Positions 16,840 through 26,993 are shown, numbered from the stretch's first letter. The stretch: DNA of 64,000 nucleotides from an uncultured Lachnospiraceae bacterium (GCA_947566645.1 CANOKL010000008.1:1-64000), one strand, 5' to 3'. The notes: a model not told the origin generated them from the letters alone. Program-made: numbers and translations.

Positions 16840-16905
16840 TTACTTTTTAATCTTTATTTTCATAGAAGCCTTCTTATTGCTTCCGTCTGTTGCCTTTGCA
16901 GTCAA
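16840..16905 (-). pseudogene. Remnant of a BIG2-domain gene (C-terminal tail only)
   Basis: Between the Na/Pi cotransporter stop and the NlpC/P60 start one frame reads LTAKATDGSNKKASMKIKIK, K, stop at 16840. This is the typical last strand of a bacterial Ig-like BIG2 domain, similar to the tail of the neighbouring protein (ITATTYNGKKATIKVKVK). There is no start or upstream body, so the rest of the gene appears deleted. Confidence 0.6.
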
Positions 16906-16916
16906 AAACAGCTGCC

Positions 16917-18578
16917 TTAATCCTCATCCTCCTCGTCCCCTGTCTCATTGCTGTCCGGATCCATTATCGCAAATGCAATATTCGTCGCATGGTCCGCCAC
17001 ACGCTCCAGCCCGGAAATGGTATCGGAAAACAGCATACCAGCCTCCGGCGTACATTTATTCTTGGTCAGACGTTTTACATGGGCACGCTGAAGCTTCCGC
17101 TCCCTCTCATCAATATCATCCTCCAGTGTCAGAATATCCTGCATATGCTTCGGATCCCTGTGTGTGAACATTTCGAGAGAATATTCCAGAATCTTCACCA
17201 CCTCTTCCGTCATATCCTGAAGCTGCTTTTTCGCCTTGTCACTGAAGCCGATTCCCCGTTCAATCCGGTCCTTCGCCGAGTCTGCAAAGTTTTCCGCATG
17301 GTCGCCGATCCGCTCAATATCATTCACCACATGGAAAAGACCGCCGATCAGACGTGCATCTGCAAGGGGAAGTTCAATCTCATTCACCTTTACAAGGTAG
17401 TCCGTGATTTTCCGGTTCAGGAAGTCAATATATTCCTCCCGCCTGTACACCTCCTCAATGTCCTTCTCACCAAGTTCGCACAGCGCCCTCATGGAAATCT
17501 TAAGATTTGACAGGGCAACCTTTCCCATATGCTCAATCTCATGGATACCATTGGAAAATGCCGTTGTGGGGGCAAGGATATTTCCCTTTCCAATATACTG
17601 AAGCTCGTATTCGTCCTCCTGCACCTCATCCTTCCCTGGCACAATCTTATAGGTAGCCTTCACAATCCATCCCATGAACGGGAACAGCATGGCAACCTCG
17701 AATACCTTCATAAGCGTATGTACATTTGCAACTGCACGGGCCAGATTCCCTCCGGACATATAGATGAGTCCGTCTGTAATCGGTTTTAATGCCACCATTA
17801 ATATAATAAACATGATCAAAGAGCCGATTACATTAAAGAGAAAATGTATCAGCGCCGCACGCTTTGCATCTTTCTTCCCGCTTAAGCCGGCTGCAAGGGC
17901 AGATACACAGGAGCCGATATTACATCCAAGAATCATAAACGGGCATATGGTAAATGCCAGAAGTCCCTGTGAAACCATAAGGAGGATAATACCGACTGTA
18001 GCAGAGGAACTCTGCAGCACCGCCGTGATCAGAAATCCCACAAGTATGGCAGAAAACGGGCTCTTAAGAGAGCTTAAAAATTCCAGTACTGCAGGCGACG
18101 ACTTCACCGCTTCCATACTCTCTCCCATAATTCTAAGACCCATAAAAAGAATACCGAATCCGAGAATCACTTCCCCGATCTTCTTCACATTTACATTCTG
18201 TTTCTTGCTGAACATCACCATAATCACGCCGATAATCACCACAAGCGGGGCAATATCAGACAGATTAAATGCAATTAGCTGTCCGGTAACTGTCGTACCT
18301 ATATTAGCGCCCAGGATTACACCCGTTGCCTGCATCAAGGTCATAAGCCCTGAGTTTACAAAGCTTACTACCATGACCGTAGTTGCATTCGAAGACTGGA
18401 TAATCGCTGTAAATACGATTCCTACCACCATTCCGATAAAGCGGTTCTGCGTAAAGAATTCAAGAATTCCACGCATCTTTGCACCGGCCGCCTTCTCAAG
18501 GCCCTCACTCATGAGCTTCATGCCATAAAGGAAGAAACCAAGTCCTCCAAACAGTGTAAATACCTCTGTAATACTCAT
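16917..18578 (-). CDS. Na+/phosphate cotransporter family protein with PhoU-like domain
   Basis: 553 residues. Two inverted membrane repeats with the family motifs QSSNATTVM (about 62) and QSSSATVGI (about 190), each in a helix-rich region, then a long C-terminal cytoplasmic PhoU-like helical domain (about 335-540) ending in an acidic tail GDEEDED. The group (NptA/YjbB type) moves phosphate with sodium, and in bacteria some members act as exporters. It follows ribF by 13 bases on the same strand and may be the last gene of the translation operon transcript. Confidence 0.92.
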   Translation of the reverse strand: MSITEVFTLFGGLGFFLYGMKLMSEGLEKAAGAKMRGILEFFTQNRFIGMVVGIVFTAIIQSSNATTVMVVSFVNSGLMTLMQATGVILGANIGTTVTGQLIAFNLSDIAPLVVIIGVIMVMFSKKQNVNVKKIGEVILGFGILFMGLRIMGESMEAVKSSPAVLEFLSSLKSPFSAILVGFLITAVLQSSSATVGIILLMVSQGLLAFTICPFMILGCNIGSCVSALAAGLSGKKDAKRAALIHFLFNVIGSLIMFIILMVALKPITDGLIYMSGGNLARAVANVHTLMKVFEVAMLFPFMGWIVKATYKIVPGKDEVQEDEYELQYIGKGNILAPTTAFSNGIHEIEHMGKVALSNLKISMRALCELGEKDIEEVYRREEYIDFLNRKITDYLVKVNEIELPLADARLIGGLFHVVNDIERIGDHAENFADSAKDRIERGIGFSDKAKKQLQDMTEEVVKILEYSLEMFTHRDPKHMQDILTLEDDIDERERKLQRAHVKRLTKNKCTPEAGMLFSDTISGLERVADHATNIAFAIMDPDSNETGDEEDED

Positions 18579-18591
18579 CTGTACTCTCCTT

Positions 18592-19494
18592 TTACTCTTC
18601 TATCCCAAAGTATCTTTTGCCGCAGGCAATATCGCGGTCTACACATTCCTTCAGCTCTGCCTTATCCCGGAATCTCTGTTCCGGCCTTACATATTCCATC
18701 AGCTCTGTCACAGCCTCTTTCCCATAGGCATCCCCGTCATAGCCAAACAGAAAGCTTTCAATCCGTACAGTATCCTCATCTGACACCGTAGGCTTAATAC
18801 CAATATTGGCAATCCCGTTATACCCCTGCCCGTCCACATAAACACGGCACAGGTACACTCCCTTAGGAGGCACAAGCTTCCCCTGGGGCCACAGGATATT
18901 CAGAGTAGGGAAGCCCAGTGTCCGGCCAAGCTGCTTTCCATGCTCTACCACGCCCGAAACGCCGAACCGGTATCCCAGCATTCTGTTTGCGTCAGATACT
19001 GCCCCTTCCTTCAGCCTTTCCTTGATATAGGTACTGCTGATAATCCGGTCCTGGTATCTTTTCTTGTTGATGACAATCAGTTCATAGCCGTACTCCCGTG
19101 CATAAGCCTTCAGCATATGGATATCTCCGCATTTCCCACAGCCAAACTGAAAATCCGTACCGACCACAACATATTCCGCATGAAGCACGCCAGCGATAAT
19201 ATCCCTGATAAACTCCTCTGCCGGAAGCCTCTTAAGCTCTTCTGTAAATGCCCAGTCCACCAGATAATCCACATCCTTTTCCAGGTGCAGCTTTCGTTCT
19301 TCCTTTGTCATCAGCATATTACTCTGATGCATGTCAAATGCACATACCACGCTGCTGACATCCTCTTTTTCACTTAGCTCCTTCACAGCGTCTGTCAGCA
19401 TCCGGTGTCCCAGATGAAGCCCGTCGAATTTCCCGAACGTCACCGCCGCCCCTTTGCTGTTTTTGTACTGCTTCAGACCTTCGATATATTGCAT
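18592..19494 (-). CDS. ribF: Bifunctional riboflavin kinase / FAD synthetase
   Basis: 300 residues. N-terminal adenylyltransferase domain with TFGKFDGLHLGHRMLTDAV (about 20-38; G-x-FD-G-x-H-x-G-H) and later the conserved SSTYIKERLKEG (about 157-168); C-terminal flavokinase domain with GRTLGFPTLNI (about 190-200) and GIANIGIKPTV (about 228). Makes FMN and FAD. ATG 19494, 3 bases after truB, so translationally coupled. I see no FMN riboswitch, as expected for this operon position. Confidence 0.95.
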   Translation of the reverse strand: MQYIEGLKQYKNSKGAAVTFGKFDGLHLGHRMLTDAVKELSEKEDVSSVVCAFDMHQSNMLMTKEERKLHLEKDVDYLVDWAFTEELKRLPAEEFIRDIIAGVLHAEYVVVGTDFQFGCGKCGDIHMLKAYAREYGYELIVINKKRYQDRIISSTYIKERLKEGAVSDANRMLGYRFGVSGVVEHGKQLGRTLGFPTLNILWPQGKLVPPKGVYLCRVYVDGQGYNGIANIGIKPTVSDEDTVRIESFLFGYDGDAYGKEAVTELMEYVRPEQRFRDKAELKECVDRDIACGKRYFGIEE

Positions 19495-19497
19495 CTC

Positions 19498-20412
19498 CTA
19501 ATCCCTCTCCCTGACATAAAACATCTTAATCAGCCCGAATTCTTTCTTTTCTGCCTCATATCTGTATATTCCGATCAGTGCGCCTGTGTGGTCATACAGC
19601 CGGATCCGCTCCCCATCTTCCGGCATCAGTCTTTCACAGATACCCTCAGCAGGGATTCTGTTCCCATTCAGGGCGGCCTTTTCCCAGCTCTTACGTACTG
19701 TAAGCTTCTGATAATCCGGAAACATCTGGTCAATCGGAAGAACGGCTTCAGAAAGTGTCCCGTTCCTCCCCATCTCCTCCAGCCGGGAAAGGCTTAAGCT
19801 GTCCTCAATCCTGAATCCGCTTACCCTGGTACGGATCAGTTCCTCCATACACCCGCCGCATCCAAGCCTCTCTCCCATGTCATGGCACAGAGTCCGGATG
19901 TAGGTTCCCTTCGAGCAGTGGACGCGCATCCGCACCCGGGGCAGGCTAATTTCCAGAATCTCAATCCGGTAGACCGTAACCCTCCTTGCCGCACGCTCCA
20001 CTGTCTTTCCTTCCCTTGCAAGCTCATATAGCTTCCTGCCGTTCACTTTCAGGGCGGAATACATAGGCGGAATCTGCTCATATTCTCCTATAAAGCTTCT
20101 GGCCACACTCCTGACCTCTTCCTCGCCAAGCCCGGAGACATCTTCCTCCTTAAGGATTTTCCCTGTCGTATCCTGCGTATCTGTCTCTATACCAAGAAGC
20201 AGAACTGTTTCGTAACATTTATCCTTATCCGTCAGCATGCCGCAAAGCTTTGTCGCCCTGCCAAGGCACACAGGCAGAACACCCACTGCCTCTGGATCCA
20301 GTGTCCCGGTATGCCCGATCTTCTTCTGTCCGGTGATTCCCCGAAGCTTTGCCACAACATCATGGGAGGTATAGCCTTTTTCTTTATATACATTTAAGAT
20401 CCCATGTATCAT
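19498..20412 (-). CDS. truB: tRNA pseudouridine(55) synthase
   Basis: 304 residues. Catalytic Asp in KKIGHTGTLDPEAVGVLPVC (about 31-50), the TruB family signature GTLDP, plus CSKGTYIRTLCHDMG (about 175-189). Makes pseudouridine 55 in the T-loop of tRNAs. The C-terminal PUA-like extension is present. Start overlaps the end of nrnA by 4 bases. Confidence 0.96.
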   Translation of the reverse strand: MIHGILNVYKEKGYTSHDVVAKLRGITGQKKIGHTGTLDPEAVGVLPVCLGRATKLCGMLTDKDKCYETVLLLGIETDTQDTTGKILKEEDVSGLGEEEVRSVARSFIGEYEQIPPMYSALKVNGRKLYELAREGKTVERAARRVTVYRIEILEISLPRVRMRVHCSKGTYIRTLCHDMGERLGCGGCMEELIRTRVSGFRIEDSLSLSRLEEMGRNGTLSEAVLPIDQMFPDYQKLTVRKSWEKAALNGNRIPAEGICERLMPEDGERIRLYDHTGALIGIYRYEAEKKEFGLIKMFYVRERD

Positions 20413-21371
20413 GCATCATCCCTCAGCTGTTTATCAATCTGCGCTGACAGACGGTTAATAATATTGTAGAAGCTTCCCTGCATCGTAACACCTGCAGCCT
20501 TCTTATGGCCGCCTCCGCCGTACTGGCAGGCAATTGTGCTGACATCCACTGAATCATCCGAGCGAAGGCTGACTTTATATACCTCTGGCTCTAACTCATA
20601 CATGAAGACTGCCACCTTTACCCCTTTTGTGTTGCGCAGATGACTGACAATTCCATCCATTTCCTTGGGAGTAACGCCGTAAAACTCCATGGTGTCCTTC
20701 TTAAAGTAAGAGACAATACATCTTCCATTCAGGAACAGTATACTCTCCATAAGCGCCCTTCCCAGAATCTGATTCTGTGTATAGGTCTTTACATAGTACG
20801 TGTCCTCAATCAGACGCGGTCCGTCAATCCCTTTCTCCAGCAGCGCTGCCGCCATCCGGAAGGTGGACGGCTTTGCAGCAGAATACTGGAAAGCCCCTGT
20901 GTCATGCACGATTCCGACATACAGCGCCTCTGACGCGGCCTTCCCAAGTTTTTCCTTCTCTGCCAGCTCATAGACAAGCTCTGATGTGGAGCTGGAATCC
21001 GGAACCACATAATTCTCTTCCGCATAACCCCCGTTGCTGACATGATGGTCAATACATAATGTATGGTCCGCGCTCTCAAAAAGCGGCAGGGAAAAACCGA
21101 GCCTTGACTTATCCGCACAGTCCAGGCAGATAAATAAATCATAATGCTCCTCTCCTGTGATCTCGTGCCGGATCTCTTCTACTCCCTTCAGGCACTCATA
21201 AGCTGCCAGAGTCTCCTCCAGATACACATGCACCTGTTTTTCTTTATAATTGTCCCTGATATACTGATATAATCCCATGCAGGAACCGATACAGTCTCCA
21301 TCCGGTTTTACATGTCCTCCGATTGCAATCGTTCCCGCCTGTGTAAGCATTCTATTAAGCATTCTCTTCAC
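20409..21371 (-). CDS. nrnA: Bifunctional oligoribonuclease / PAP phosphatase (DHH family)
   Basis: 320 residues, DHH/DHHA1 phosphoesterase. Metal-binding motifs GHVKPDGDCIGS (about 19-30), LFICLDCAD (about 79-87) and IDHHVSN (about 112-118), and the C-terminal GGGGHKKAAG substrate loop (about 285-294). Degrades very short RNAs and removes the 3' phosphate of pAp. The order rbfA-nrnA-truB-ribF is standard in Firmicutes. Start overlaps rbfA by 17 bases. Confidence 0.95.
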   Translation of the reverse strand: MKRMLNRMLTQAGTIAIGGHVKPDGDCIGSCMGLYQYIRDNYKEKQVHVYLEETLAAYECLKGVEEIRHEITGEEHYDLFICLDCADKSRLGFSLPLFESADHTLCIDHHVSNGGYAEENYVVPDSSSTSELVYELAEKEKLGKAASEALYVGIVHDTGAFQYSAAKPSTFRMAAALLEKGIDGPRLIEDTYYVKTYTQNQILGRALMESILFLNGRCIVSYFKKDTMEFYGVTPKEMDGIVSHLRNTKGVKVAVFMYELEPEVYKVSLRSDDSVDVSTIACQYGGGGHKKAAGVTMQGSFYNIINRLSAQIDKQLRDDA

Positions 21372-21735
21372 CCTCTGCTTTCAAAGTCTTTGTCACTTCA
21401 TCAATCTTTCTTGACATATTTACACCATATTCAATTGACTGGTCTAATACAAATCTGATCTCCGGCGTGTTCCGCATATTCAGCGTCCTGGCAAGCTCCC
21501 GGCGGATATAACCCACAGCGCTCTCAAGGCCCGCAAGCGTATCCTCCTGTGCCTTCTGATCACCCAGAACACTGACATATACCTTACATGTCTTAAGATC
21601 CGGCGCAACCTCCGCCGCAACCACCGAAGTCCACGGCGCAACCCGCGGATCCTTAATTCCACCTCTCAGGATGTTACTAAGCTCCCGCTGCACCTCCGTA
21701 TTAACCCTGGTATTCTTTATACTTCTTTTTCTCAC
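21355..21735 (-). CDS. rbfA: 30S ribosome-binding factor RbfA
   Basis: 126 residues from a GTG at 21735, giving (M)RKRSIKNTRVNTEVQRELS, with AAAGGA 7-8 bases upstream. The frame is open for 32 further codons upstream, but these are the duplicated 3' end of infB read out of frame. Core KH-like fold with DPRVAPWTSVVAAEVAPDLKTC and VSVLGD; C-terminus LDQSIEYGVNMSRKIDEV. Needed for 16S rRNA maturation and cold adaptation. Confidence 0.94.
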   Translation of the reverse strand: MRKRSIKNTRVNTEVQRELSNILRGGIKDPRVAPWTSVVAAEVAPDLKTCKVYVSVLGDQKAQEDTLAGLESAVGYIRRELARTLNMRNTPEIRFVLDQSIEYGVNMSRKIDEVTKTLKAEGEENA

Positions 21736-21748
21736 TTTTCTATCCTTT

Positions 21749-21874
21749 CCATTATCTCGGAACCTCAACCATCTTGCAGGATTCTGCCAGGCTGCCCTCC
21801 TTGATATCATTCCATTATCTCGGAACCTCAACCATCTTGTAGGATTCTACCAGGTCGCCCTCCTTGATGTCATT
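21749..21874. repeat. 63-bp tandem duplication of the infB 3' end
   Basis: Copies 21749-21811 and 21812-21874 differ at 5 of 63 positions. The second is the true infB end ([18 protein letters not shown], stop); the first, just past the stop, would read DIKEGSLAESCKMVEVPR, stop in the same frame. It now forms the infB-rbfA spacer. Confidence 0.9.
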
Positions 21875-24800
21875 AAAGTTCGCAAATACAAATCCACATT
21901 CATATCCTGCCCTTACTTCCTTCACATCATCCTTGAATCGTCTCAGAGAAGCAAGCGGTCCCTCAAAGATGACAATGCCGTCTCTTGTCAGACGCACAGA
22001 GCAGTCTCTCTCAAAGACGCCGTCCTGGACATAGGAGCCTGCAATCGTACCAACGCCTGATGCCTTGAAGGTCTGGCGCACTTCGGCATGACCGAGTACC
22101 TTCTCCTCAAATACTGGATCAAGCATACCCTTCATGGCTGCCTCCACATCCTCAATCGCGTTATAAATGACACGGTACAGGCGCACATCTACACCCTCCC
22201 GCTCTGCCGTCTCCTTTGCCGATGCATCCGGACGGACATTAAATCCGATAATGATCGCATTCGATGCTGACGCAAGACTGACATCAGATTCATTAATCGC
22301 GCCCACACCGCCGTGGATGATCTTGATCACAACCTCATCATTGGAAAGCTTCAGAAGACTCTGCTTAATTGCCTCTACGGAGCCCTGTACATCTGCTTTT
22401 ACAACAATACCAAGCTCTTTCAGATTACCCTCCTGAATCTGTGTAAACAGATCATCCAGGGACAGCTTGGATTTTGTATCTTCAAGAAGCTTCACCTTGC
22501 TCTGGGCAATAAAGGTCTCTGCAAAGTTTCTTGCCTCCTTGTCATTTCCACATGCCACAAATACCTCACCGGCATTCGGCACATCATTCAGTCCAAGAAT
22601 CTCCACCGGCATTGACGGGCCTGCCTCTTTGACACGTCTTCCCTTATCATCCATCATGGCCCTTACCTTGCCATGGGCAGAGCCTGCCGCAATGGCGTCG
22701 CCTACACGGAGCGTTCCCTTCTGTACAAGCACCGTTGCCACAGAGCCTCTTCCCTTATCAAGCTCTGCCTCCAGCACAAGTCCTCTCGCACGACGGTTCG
22801 GATTAGCCTTAAGCTCCATAACCTCAGCGGTCAGAAGGATCATTTCCATAAGCTCCTCTAATCCCTCTCCCGTCTTGGCAGATACCGGAACAAAGATGGT
22901 GCTTCCGCCCCAGTCCTCTGCAATCAGCTCGTACTCCGTAAGCTCCTGCTTTACTCTCTCTACATTAGCACTCGGCTTATCAATCTTGTTGACTGCAACA
23001 ACAATCTCAATTCCTGCTGCCTTGGCATGGTTAATCGCCTCTACGGTCTGAGGCATAACACCATCGTCTGCCGCTACCACAAGGATGGCAATATCCGTGG
23101 AGCTTGCGCCTCTCATACGCATGGCTGTAAAGGCCTCATGCCCTGGTGTATCAAGGAAGGTAATGCTCTCTCCGTTTACCTCTACAACTGATGCTCCGAT
23201 ATGCTGTGTAATACCGCCGGCCTCTCTGCCGATCACATTGGTATTGCGGATTGCATCAAGAAGAGATGTCTTACCATGGTCAACATGCCCCATAACACAG
23301 ACTACAGGCGGACGCTTCTTCATCTTGCTGACATCCTCTTCGTCCTCCTTAAGAAGCTCCTCGATCACATCCACAACCTCTTCCTTTTCACAGAGGATCT
23401 CAAACTCCAGTGCAATCTCCTCTGCTGTCTCATAGTCAATCTCCTGATTAATCGTTACGATCTTACCCTGCATAAAGAGCTTCTTTACGATCACAGAAGG
23501 CACTACCTTCATCTTATCCGCAAGCTCCTGAATCGTAAGCACCTCTGGAATAATGATGGACTTAATCTTCTCTTCCTGCTTCTGCTCCTTGGGCTGGGGC
23601 TTATGAAGCTGCTGCTTCGTCTGGTTCATCCCCTTCTTGCCCTTGCTCATTCTATCCTCATCCCGGCGGAAATCCTTCTTCTTATAGTCGTCCTTTCCTT
23701 TCCCTTTACTGCGCTGGGGCTTCTGTCCCTCCACAATCGGTGACGGAATAGAAGGACGCCTGTCGGTTCTGTCTCCGGATCTTTCTCCTGGTCTTCCGCT
23801 TCGTCCCTGGCCTCTGTTATCGCCTCGGAATCTGTCCCGGAAGCCTCCCTGGCCTCCGTCCCTTCTGTCTCCCTGCGGGCGGTCTCCGTCTCTTCTCTCT
23901 CTTCTCTCTCCAAACGGACGGCCTCCGTCCCTTCTCTCTCCTCTTTCTCCAAACGGGCGGTCTCCGTCTCTTCTCTCTCTTCTCTCTCCAAATGGGCGGT
24001 CTCCGTCTCTTCTCTCTCTTCTCTCTCCAAATGGACGGTCTCCGTCTCTTCTTTCTCTTCTCTCTCCAAATGGACGGCCTCCGTCTCTTCTTTCTCCCCT
24101 GCGGCCATCCTGATCCCGGTCTCTTCTGTCAGAGCGTCTTGCCTGGTTCCCGTCTCTCCTGTCTCCCTGCGGACGGTCCTGACCTCTCTCAGAACGGGAA
24201 TTCTGTCTTGCAGATCTCTGGTTCTCTCTGGACTGTCTCTCTGCAGATCTCTCAGACTGGGGTCTCTCATTCTGCTGTCTCTCAGACTGGGATCTCTCAT
24301 TCTGCTGTCTTTCTGCTGTTCTGGCCGTACCCGCTTCCTGTACTCTTTCTTCCTGGACCGGCGTCCTTCCGGCTCTCTCAGAGTTTCTCTCCGCAGACTG
24401 CTTCTCTGCTGTCTGGGGCTTCTCCGGCTGCGGCCTGGGCTGTACCTTAGCTGCCTGCATGCCCGGCTCTGTCTTCACTTTCTCAGACTGTGGTTTTACT
24501 GCCTGGGACTTCTCCGGCTGCGGCTTTACCGCCTGGGGCTTCTCTGGCTGCGGCTTTACTGCCTGGGGTCTGTCAGTCTGCGGTTTTACCGGCTGCGGCT
24601 TCTCTGGCTGCGGTCTGGCTCCCACAGGCTTAGCCCCGGCTGCTGATGCTCTGGACGGACGGCCATTATTCACCTGCATCGGTCTTCCCATCTGCTGGGC
24701 CGGCTTTGCTCCTGGCCGTCTCCCCTGCCTTGCACCGCTCTGGGTATTCTGCGGACGGAATACCTGAACAATGTTCTTTTTCCTGGGAGCCTCAGGCTTC

Positions 24801-24979
24801 ACCTCTCCTTCTGCCTTTTCCTTTTTCCCGAAAGCCTTTCTCACCAGATCTGCATCCGCTTCCTCTATGGCGCTCATATGACTCTTTACCTCTATATTCT
24901 TTCCTGTAAGAAACTCCACCAGCTCCTTACTTGGCTTATCCAGCTCTTTTGCTAACTCATAAACTTTAATTTTTGACAT
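21815..24979 (-). CDS. infB: Translation initiation factor IF-2
   Basis: 1054 residues from ATG 24979, 8 bases after GAGGAGG. Brings initiator tRNA to the 30S subunit as a GTPase. IF2_N domains at the start ([23 protein letters not shown]) and near 490-540; G domain near 555-720 with [15 protein letters not shown] (G1), DTPGHEAF (G3) and NKIDKP (G4); domains II, III and IV to the end. The N-terminal linker (about 60-470) is unusually long and low in complexity: [10 protein letters not shown] repeats, then five or more copies of a 13-residue Arg/Asp/Glu-rich unit. Confidence 0.97.
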   Translation of the reverse strand: MSKIKVYELAKELDKPSKELVEFLTGKNIEVKSHMSAIEEADADLVRKAFGKKEKAEGEVKPEAPRKKNIVQVFRPQNTQSGARQGRRPGAKPAQQMGRPMQVNNGRPSRASAAGAKPVGARPQPEKPQPVKPQTDRPQAVKPQPEKPQAVKPQPEKSQAVKPQSEKVKTEPGMQAAKVQPRPQPEKPQTAEKQSAERNSERAGRTPVQEERVQEAGTARTAERQQNERSQSERQQNERPQSERSAERQSRENQRSARQNSRSERGQDRPQGDRRDGNQARRSDRRDRDQDGRRGERRDGGRPFGERRERRDGDRPFGERRERRDGDRPFGERRERRDGDRPFGERGERRDGGRPFGERRERRDGDRPQGDRRDGGQGGFRDRFRGDNRGQGRSGRPGERSGDRTDRRPSIPSPIVEGQKPQRSKGKGKDDYKKKDFRRDEDRMSKGKKGMNQTKQQLHKPQPKEQKQEEKIKSIIIPEVLTIQELADKMKVVPSVIVKKLFMQGKIVTINQEIDYETAEEIALEFEILCEKEEVVDVIEELLKEDEEDVSKMKKRPPVVCVMGHVDHGKTSLLDAIRNTNVIGREAGGITQHIGASVVEVNGESITFLDTPGHEAFTAMRMRGASSTDIAILVVAADDGVMPQTVEAINHAKAAGIEIVVAVNKIDKPSANVERVKQELTEYELIAEDWGGSTIFVPVSAKTGEGLEELMEMILLTAEVMELKANPNRRARGLVLEAELDKGRGSVATVLVQKGTLRVGDAIAAGSAHGKVRAMMDDKGRRVKEAGPSMPVEILGLNDVPNAGEVFVACGNDKEARNFAETFIAQSKVKLLEDTKSKLSLDDLFTQIQEGNLKELGIVVKADVQGSVEAIKQSLLKLSNDEVVIKIIHGGVGAINESDVSLASASNAIIIGFNVRPDASAKETAEREGVDVRLYRVIYNAIEDVEAAMKGMLDPVFEEKVLGHAEVRQTFKASGVGTIAGSYVQDGVFERDCSVRLTRDGIVIFEGPLASLRRFKDDVKEVRAGYECGFVFANFNDIKEGDLVESYKMVEVPR
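23911..24105 (-). repeat. 39-bp in-frame tandem repeats in infB
   Basis: Units begin at 23911, 23950, 23989, 24028 and 24067, always 39 bases apart, each encoding a 13-residue unit containing [11 protein letters not shown]. The period being a multiple of three keeps the frame. Confidence 0.9.
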
Positions 24980-25006
24980 ATACACTACCTCCTCTATGCA
25001 ATTGTA

Positions 25007-25333
25007 TTACTCTCTGCCAGACTGTCCGGCATCTTCCATATACTTCTTAATGCTCCCTGCAAACCCCTGGTCAAGTATGGCCAGCGATGCACGGAATTCT
25101 TTTCCCATTGCATGCCCCAAGGTATCTTTATCCTTATAAAAATAGATTGGCACTTTATAAAAGTCACACATGTTCTGAAATTTTTTCTTCGTGTTATCCG
25201 ACGCATCTCCTGCAACAATCACGAGTGCAGCCTTTCCTGACTTTACTTCTCTTTCTGTACAGAATTCTCCATCTGCAGTCTTGCCTGCCTTCGTAGCCAG
25301 ACCGATCAGACCTGCCACCTTATCCTGTTTCAA
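25007..25333 (-). CDS. ylxQ: L7Ae/L30e family ribosomal-type protein YlxQ
   Basis: 108 residues. L7Ae-like RNA-binding fold: KVAGLIGLATKAGKTADGEFCTEREVKSGKAALVIVAGDASDN carries the family elements (LG-x-A-x-(R/K)AGK at about 10-18 and LVI-AxDAS-N at about 37-46). Family members bind kink-turn RNA. It starts 4 bases into the end of rnpM (overlap) and stands just before infB, the usual order. Confidence 0.9.
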   Translation of the reverse strand: MKQDKVAGLIGLATKAGKTADGEFCTEREVKSGKAALVIVAGDASDNTKKKFQNMCDFYKVPIYFYKDKDTLGHAMGKEFRASLAILDQGFAGSIKKYMEDAGQSGRE

Positions 25334-25599
25334 AGCTTCTCCATCTCCTTTTTCAGCATCTCATATACTTCCTTCGGAATTGCCTGCCTGAATGAACGCT
25401 CCAGGCCTTTGTTTTTCACAGCCTTTTCAAAGCATTCCGGATCCGGACAGAGATAGGCGCCGCGGCCATTCTTCTTTCCTGTAGTATCAAGAAGGAATTC
25501 TTGTTCATTTGTACGGATGATGCGTATCATCTCTTTTTTATTCTTCATCTCCTGGCAGCCCACACACTGGCGCACAGGCATCTTTCTTTTCCCACTCAA
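25330..25599 (-). CDS. rnpM: RNase P modulator RnpM (YlxR)
   Basis: 89 residues. YlxR family: PVRQCVGCQEMKNKKEMIRI (about 8-27) with the CxxC pair and the conserved GRGAYLCPDPECFEKAVK (about 46-63), ending in FRQAIP. YlxR was renamed RnpM after evidence that it binds and modulates the RNase P RNA. Between nusA and ylxQ as in most Firmicutes. Confidence 0.93.
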   Translation of the reverse strand: MSGKRKMPVRQCVGCQEMKNKKEMIRIIRTNEQEFLLDTTGKKNGRGAYLCPDPECFEKAVKNKGLERSFRQAIPKEVYEMLKKEMEKL

Positions 25600-25607
25600 T
25601 GAATCAT

Positions 25608-26975
25608 CTACTCCTCCACTTCCACAAACTCAATCTCATCGAACTTAAGCTCCTCTGTCTCACCGGCATACGCCTCGCTCTCTCCGCCATAGTCCGCCTC
25701 GCCATTGCCCTCTTCGCCATAGTCCGCTTCACCATTGCCTTCTTCGCCATAGTCCGCTTCACCATTGCCTTCTTCGCCATAGTCCGCTTCACCATTGCCT
25801 TCTTCGCCATAGTCTGCTTCACCATAGCCCGCTTCGCCATAATCCTCCTCACTGTAGCCCTCTTCGTAGCCTTCCTCATACATCTCCTGCTCGTACACGC
25901 CCTCGCTAAGCTCCATATAGTTTTCCGGAAGCTCACCTGACTCAATAGCCTGTGTCTCGCTCTTAATATCAATCTTATACCCGGTAAGCCTTGCCGCGAG
26001 CCTTGCATTCTGGCCTTCCTTACCGATTGCAAGAGAAAGCTGGTAATCCGGTACGATGACGCTCGCCACCTTCTCGTCTGGATCCGCCATAACAGAAATA
26101 ACCTTTGCCGGGCTCAGGGCATTCTCAATCAGGATCGCCGGGTTGTCGCTCCAGTTAATAATATCAATCTTCTCACCTCTTAGCTCACTTACGATGGCAT
26201 TCACTCTCGCGCCGTTCATACCCACGCATGCACCTACAGGATCCACATCCGGGTCATTGGACCATACTGCAATCTTCGTTCTGCTTCCCGCCTCTCTTGC
26301 GATGCTCTTAATCTCAACCACACCGTCCCTGACCTCGGTTACCTCTGACTCAAACAGACGCTTCACAAGCTCCGGATGGGTACGGGACACAAGAATCTTC
26401 GGTCCCTTCGTCGTATTCTTTACCTCTACAATGTACAATTTAATACGCTCTGTAGGCTTAAAGACCTCGCCCCTGACCTGCTCATTCTCCGTCAGCATGG
26501 CATCCGCTTTTCCAAGATTAATGCTCACATTCCTTCCCACATAGCGCTGTACAATTCCGGTAACAATGTCCTTCTCCTTTTCGAAATACTGGTCAAATAC
26601 AACCTTCCTTTCCTCTTCCCGGATCTTCTGCAGAATCAGGTTCTTTGCATTCTGCGTGGCGATACGGCCAAAGGACTTGGACTCAATGGGAATCTGGACA
26701 ATATCGCCCAGGTCGTATTTCCCATCCATGCTTCTGGCTTCCTCCAGGCTGATCTCCTCAATGGGATCCAGCACGTCCTCCACAACTGTCTTCTCTGCAT
26801 ACAGCCGGTAATCGCATGTCTGTCTGTCCATGATTACCCGCACATTATCTGCCTTTCCAAAATGGTTCTTGCAGGCATTCAGCAGCGAATTCTCAATCGC
26901 ATCCAGCAGTGTCTCCTTGCTGATATCCTTCTCCTTCTCCAATATCGTTAACGCTTCTAATAATTCTGTGTTCAT
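25608..26975 (-). CDS. nusA: Transcription termination/antitermination factor NusA
   Basis: 455 residues. N-terminal RNA polymerase-binding domain (1-125), S1 (about 130-200, [22 protein letters not shown]), then KH1 and KH2 (about 205-350, including [24 protein letters not shown] and [23 protein letters not shown]). The C-terminus beyond about 365 is a very acidic tail of about five copies of a ten-residue unit ([10 protein letters not shown]). It lies behind rimP, whose leader carries an attenuator-like hairpin. Confidence 0.96.
   Translation of the reverse strand: MNTELLEALTILEKEKDISKETLLDAIENSLLNACKNHFGKADNVRVIMDRQTCDYRLYAEKTVVEDVLDPIEEISLEEARSMDGKYDLGDIVQIPIESKSFGRIATQNAKNLILQKIREEERKVVFDQYFEKEKDIVTGIVQRYVGRNVSINLGKADAMLTENEQVRGEVFKPTERIKLYIVEVKNTTKGPKILVSRTHPELVKRLFESEVTEVRDGVVEIKSIAREAGSRTKIAVWSNDPDVDPVGACVGMNGARVNAIVSELRGEKIDIINWSDNPAILIENALSPAKVISVMADPDEKVASVIVPDYQLSLAIGKEGQNARLAARLTGYKIDIKSETQAIESGELPENYMELSEGVYEQEMYEEGYEEGYSEEDYGEAGYGEADYGEEGNGEADYGEEGNGEADYGEEGNGEADYGEEGNGEADYGGESEAYAGETEELKFDEIEFVEVEE
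25681..25850 (-). repeat. 30-bp in-frame tandem repeats in nusA
   Basis: Units of 30 bases start at 25681, 25711, 25741, 25771 and 25801 with a partial unit at 25831. The central three are nearly identical, and each encodes [10 protein letters not shown] or a close variant. Confidence 0.92.
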
Positions 26976-26993
26976 TATCCATTTCCTCCTATC

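Noticed and set aside
18592..19494. FMN riboswitch for ribF
   Set aside because: ribF starts 3 bases after truB in an operon; no RFN element is possible there.
21736..21831. N-terminal extension of RbfA
   Set aside because: These codons are the duplicated infB end read in another frame; GTG 21735 has the proper ribosome site and family start.
23880..24110. Regular repeats that might suggest a CRISPR array
   Set aside because: Units are contiguous, in frame, and encode IF-2; there are no unique spacers, and no cas genes occur in the window.
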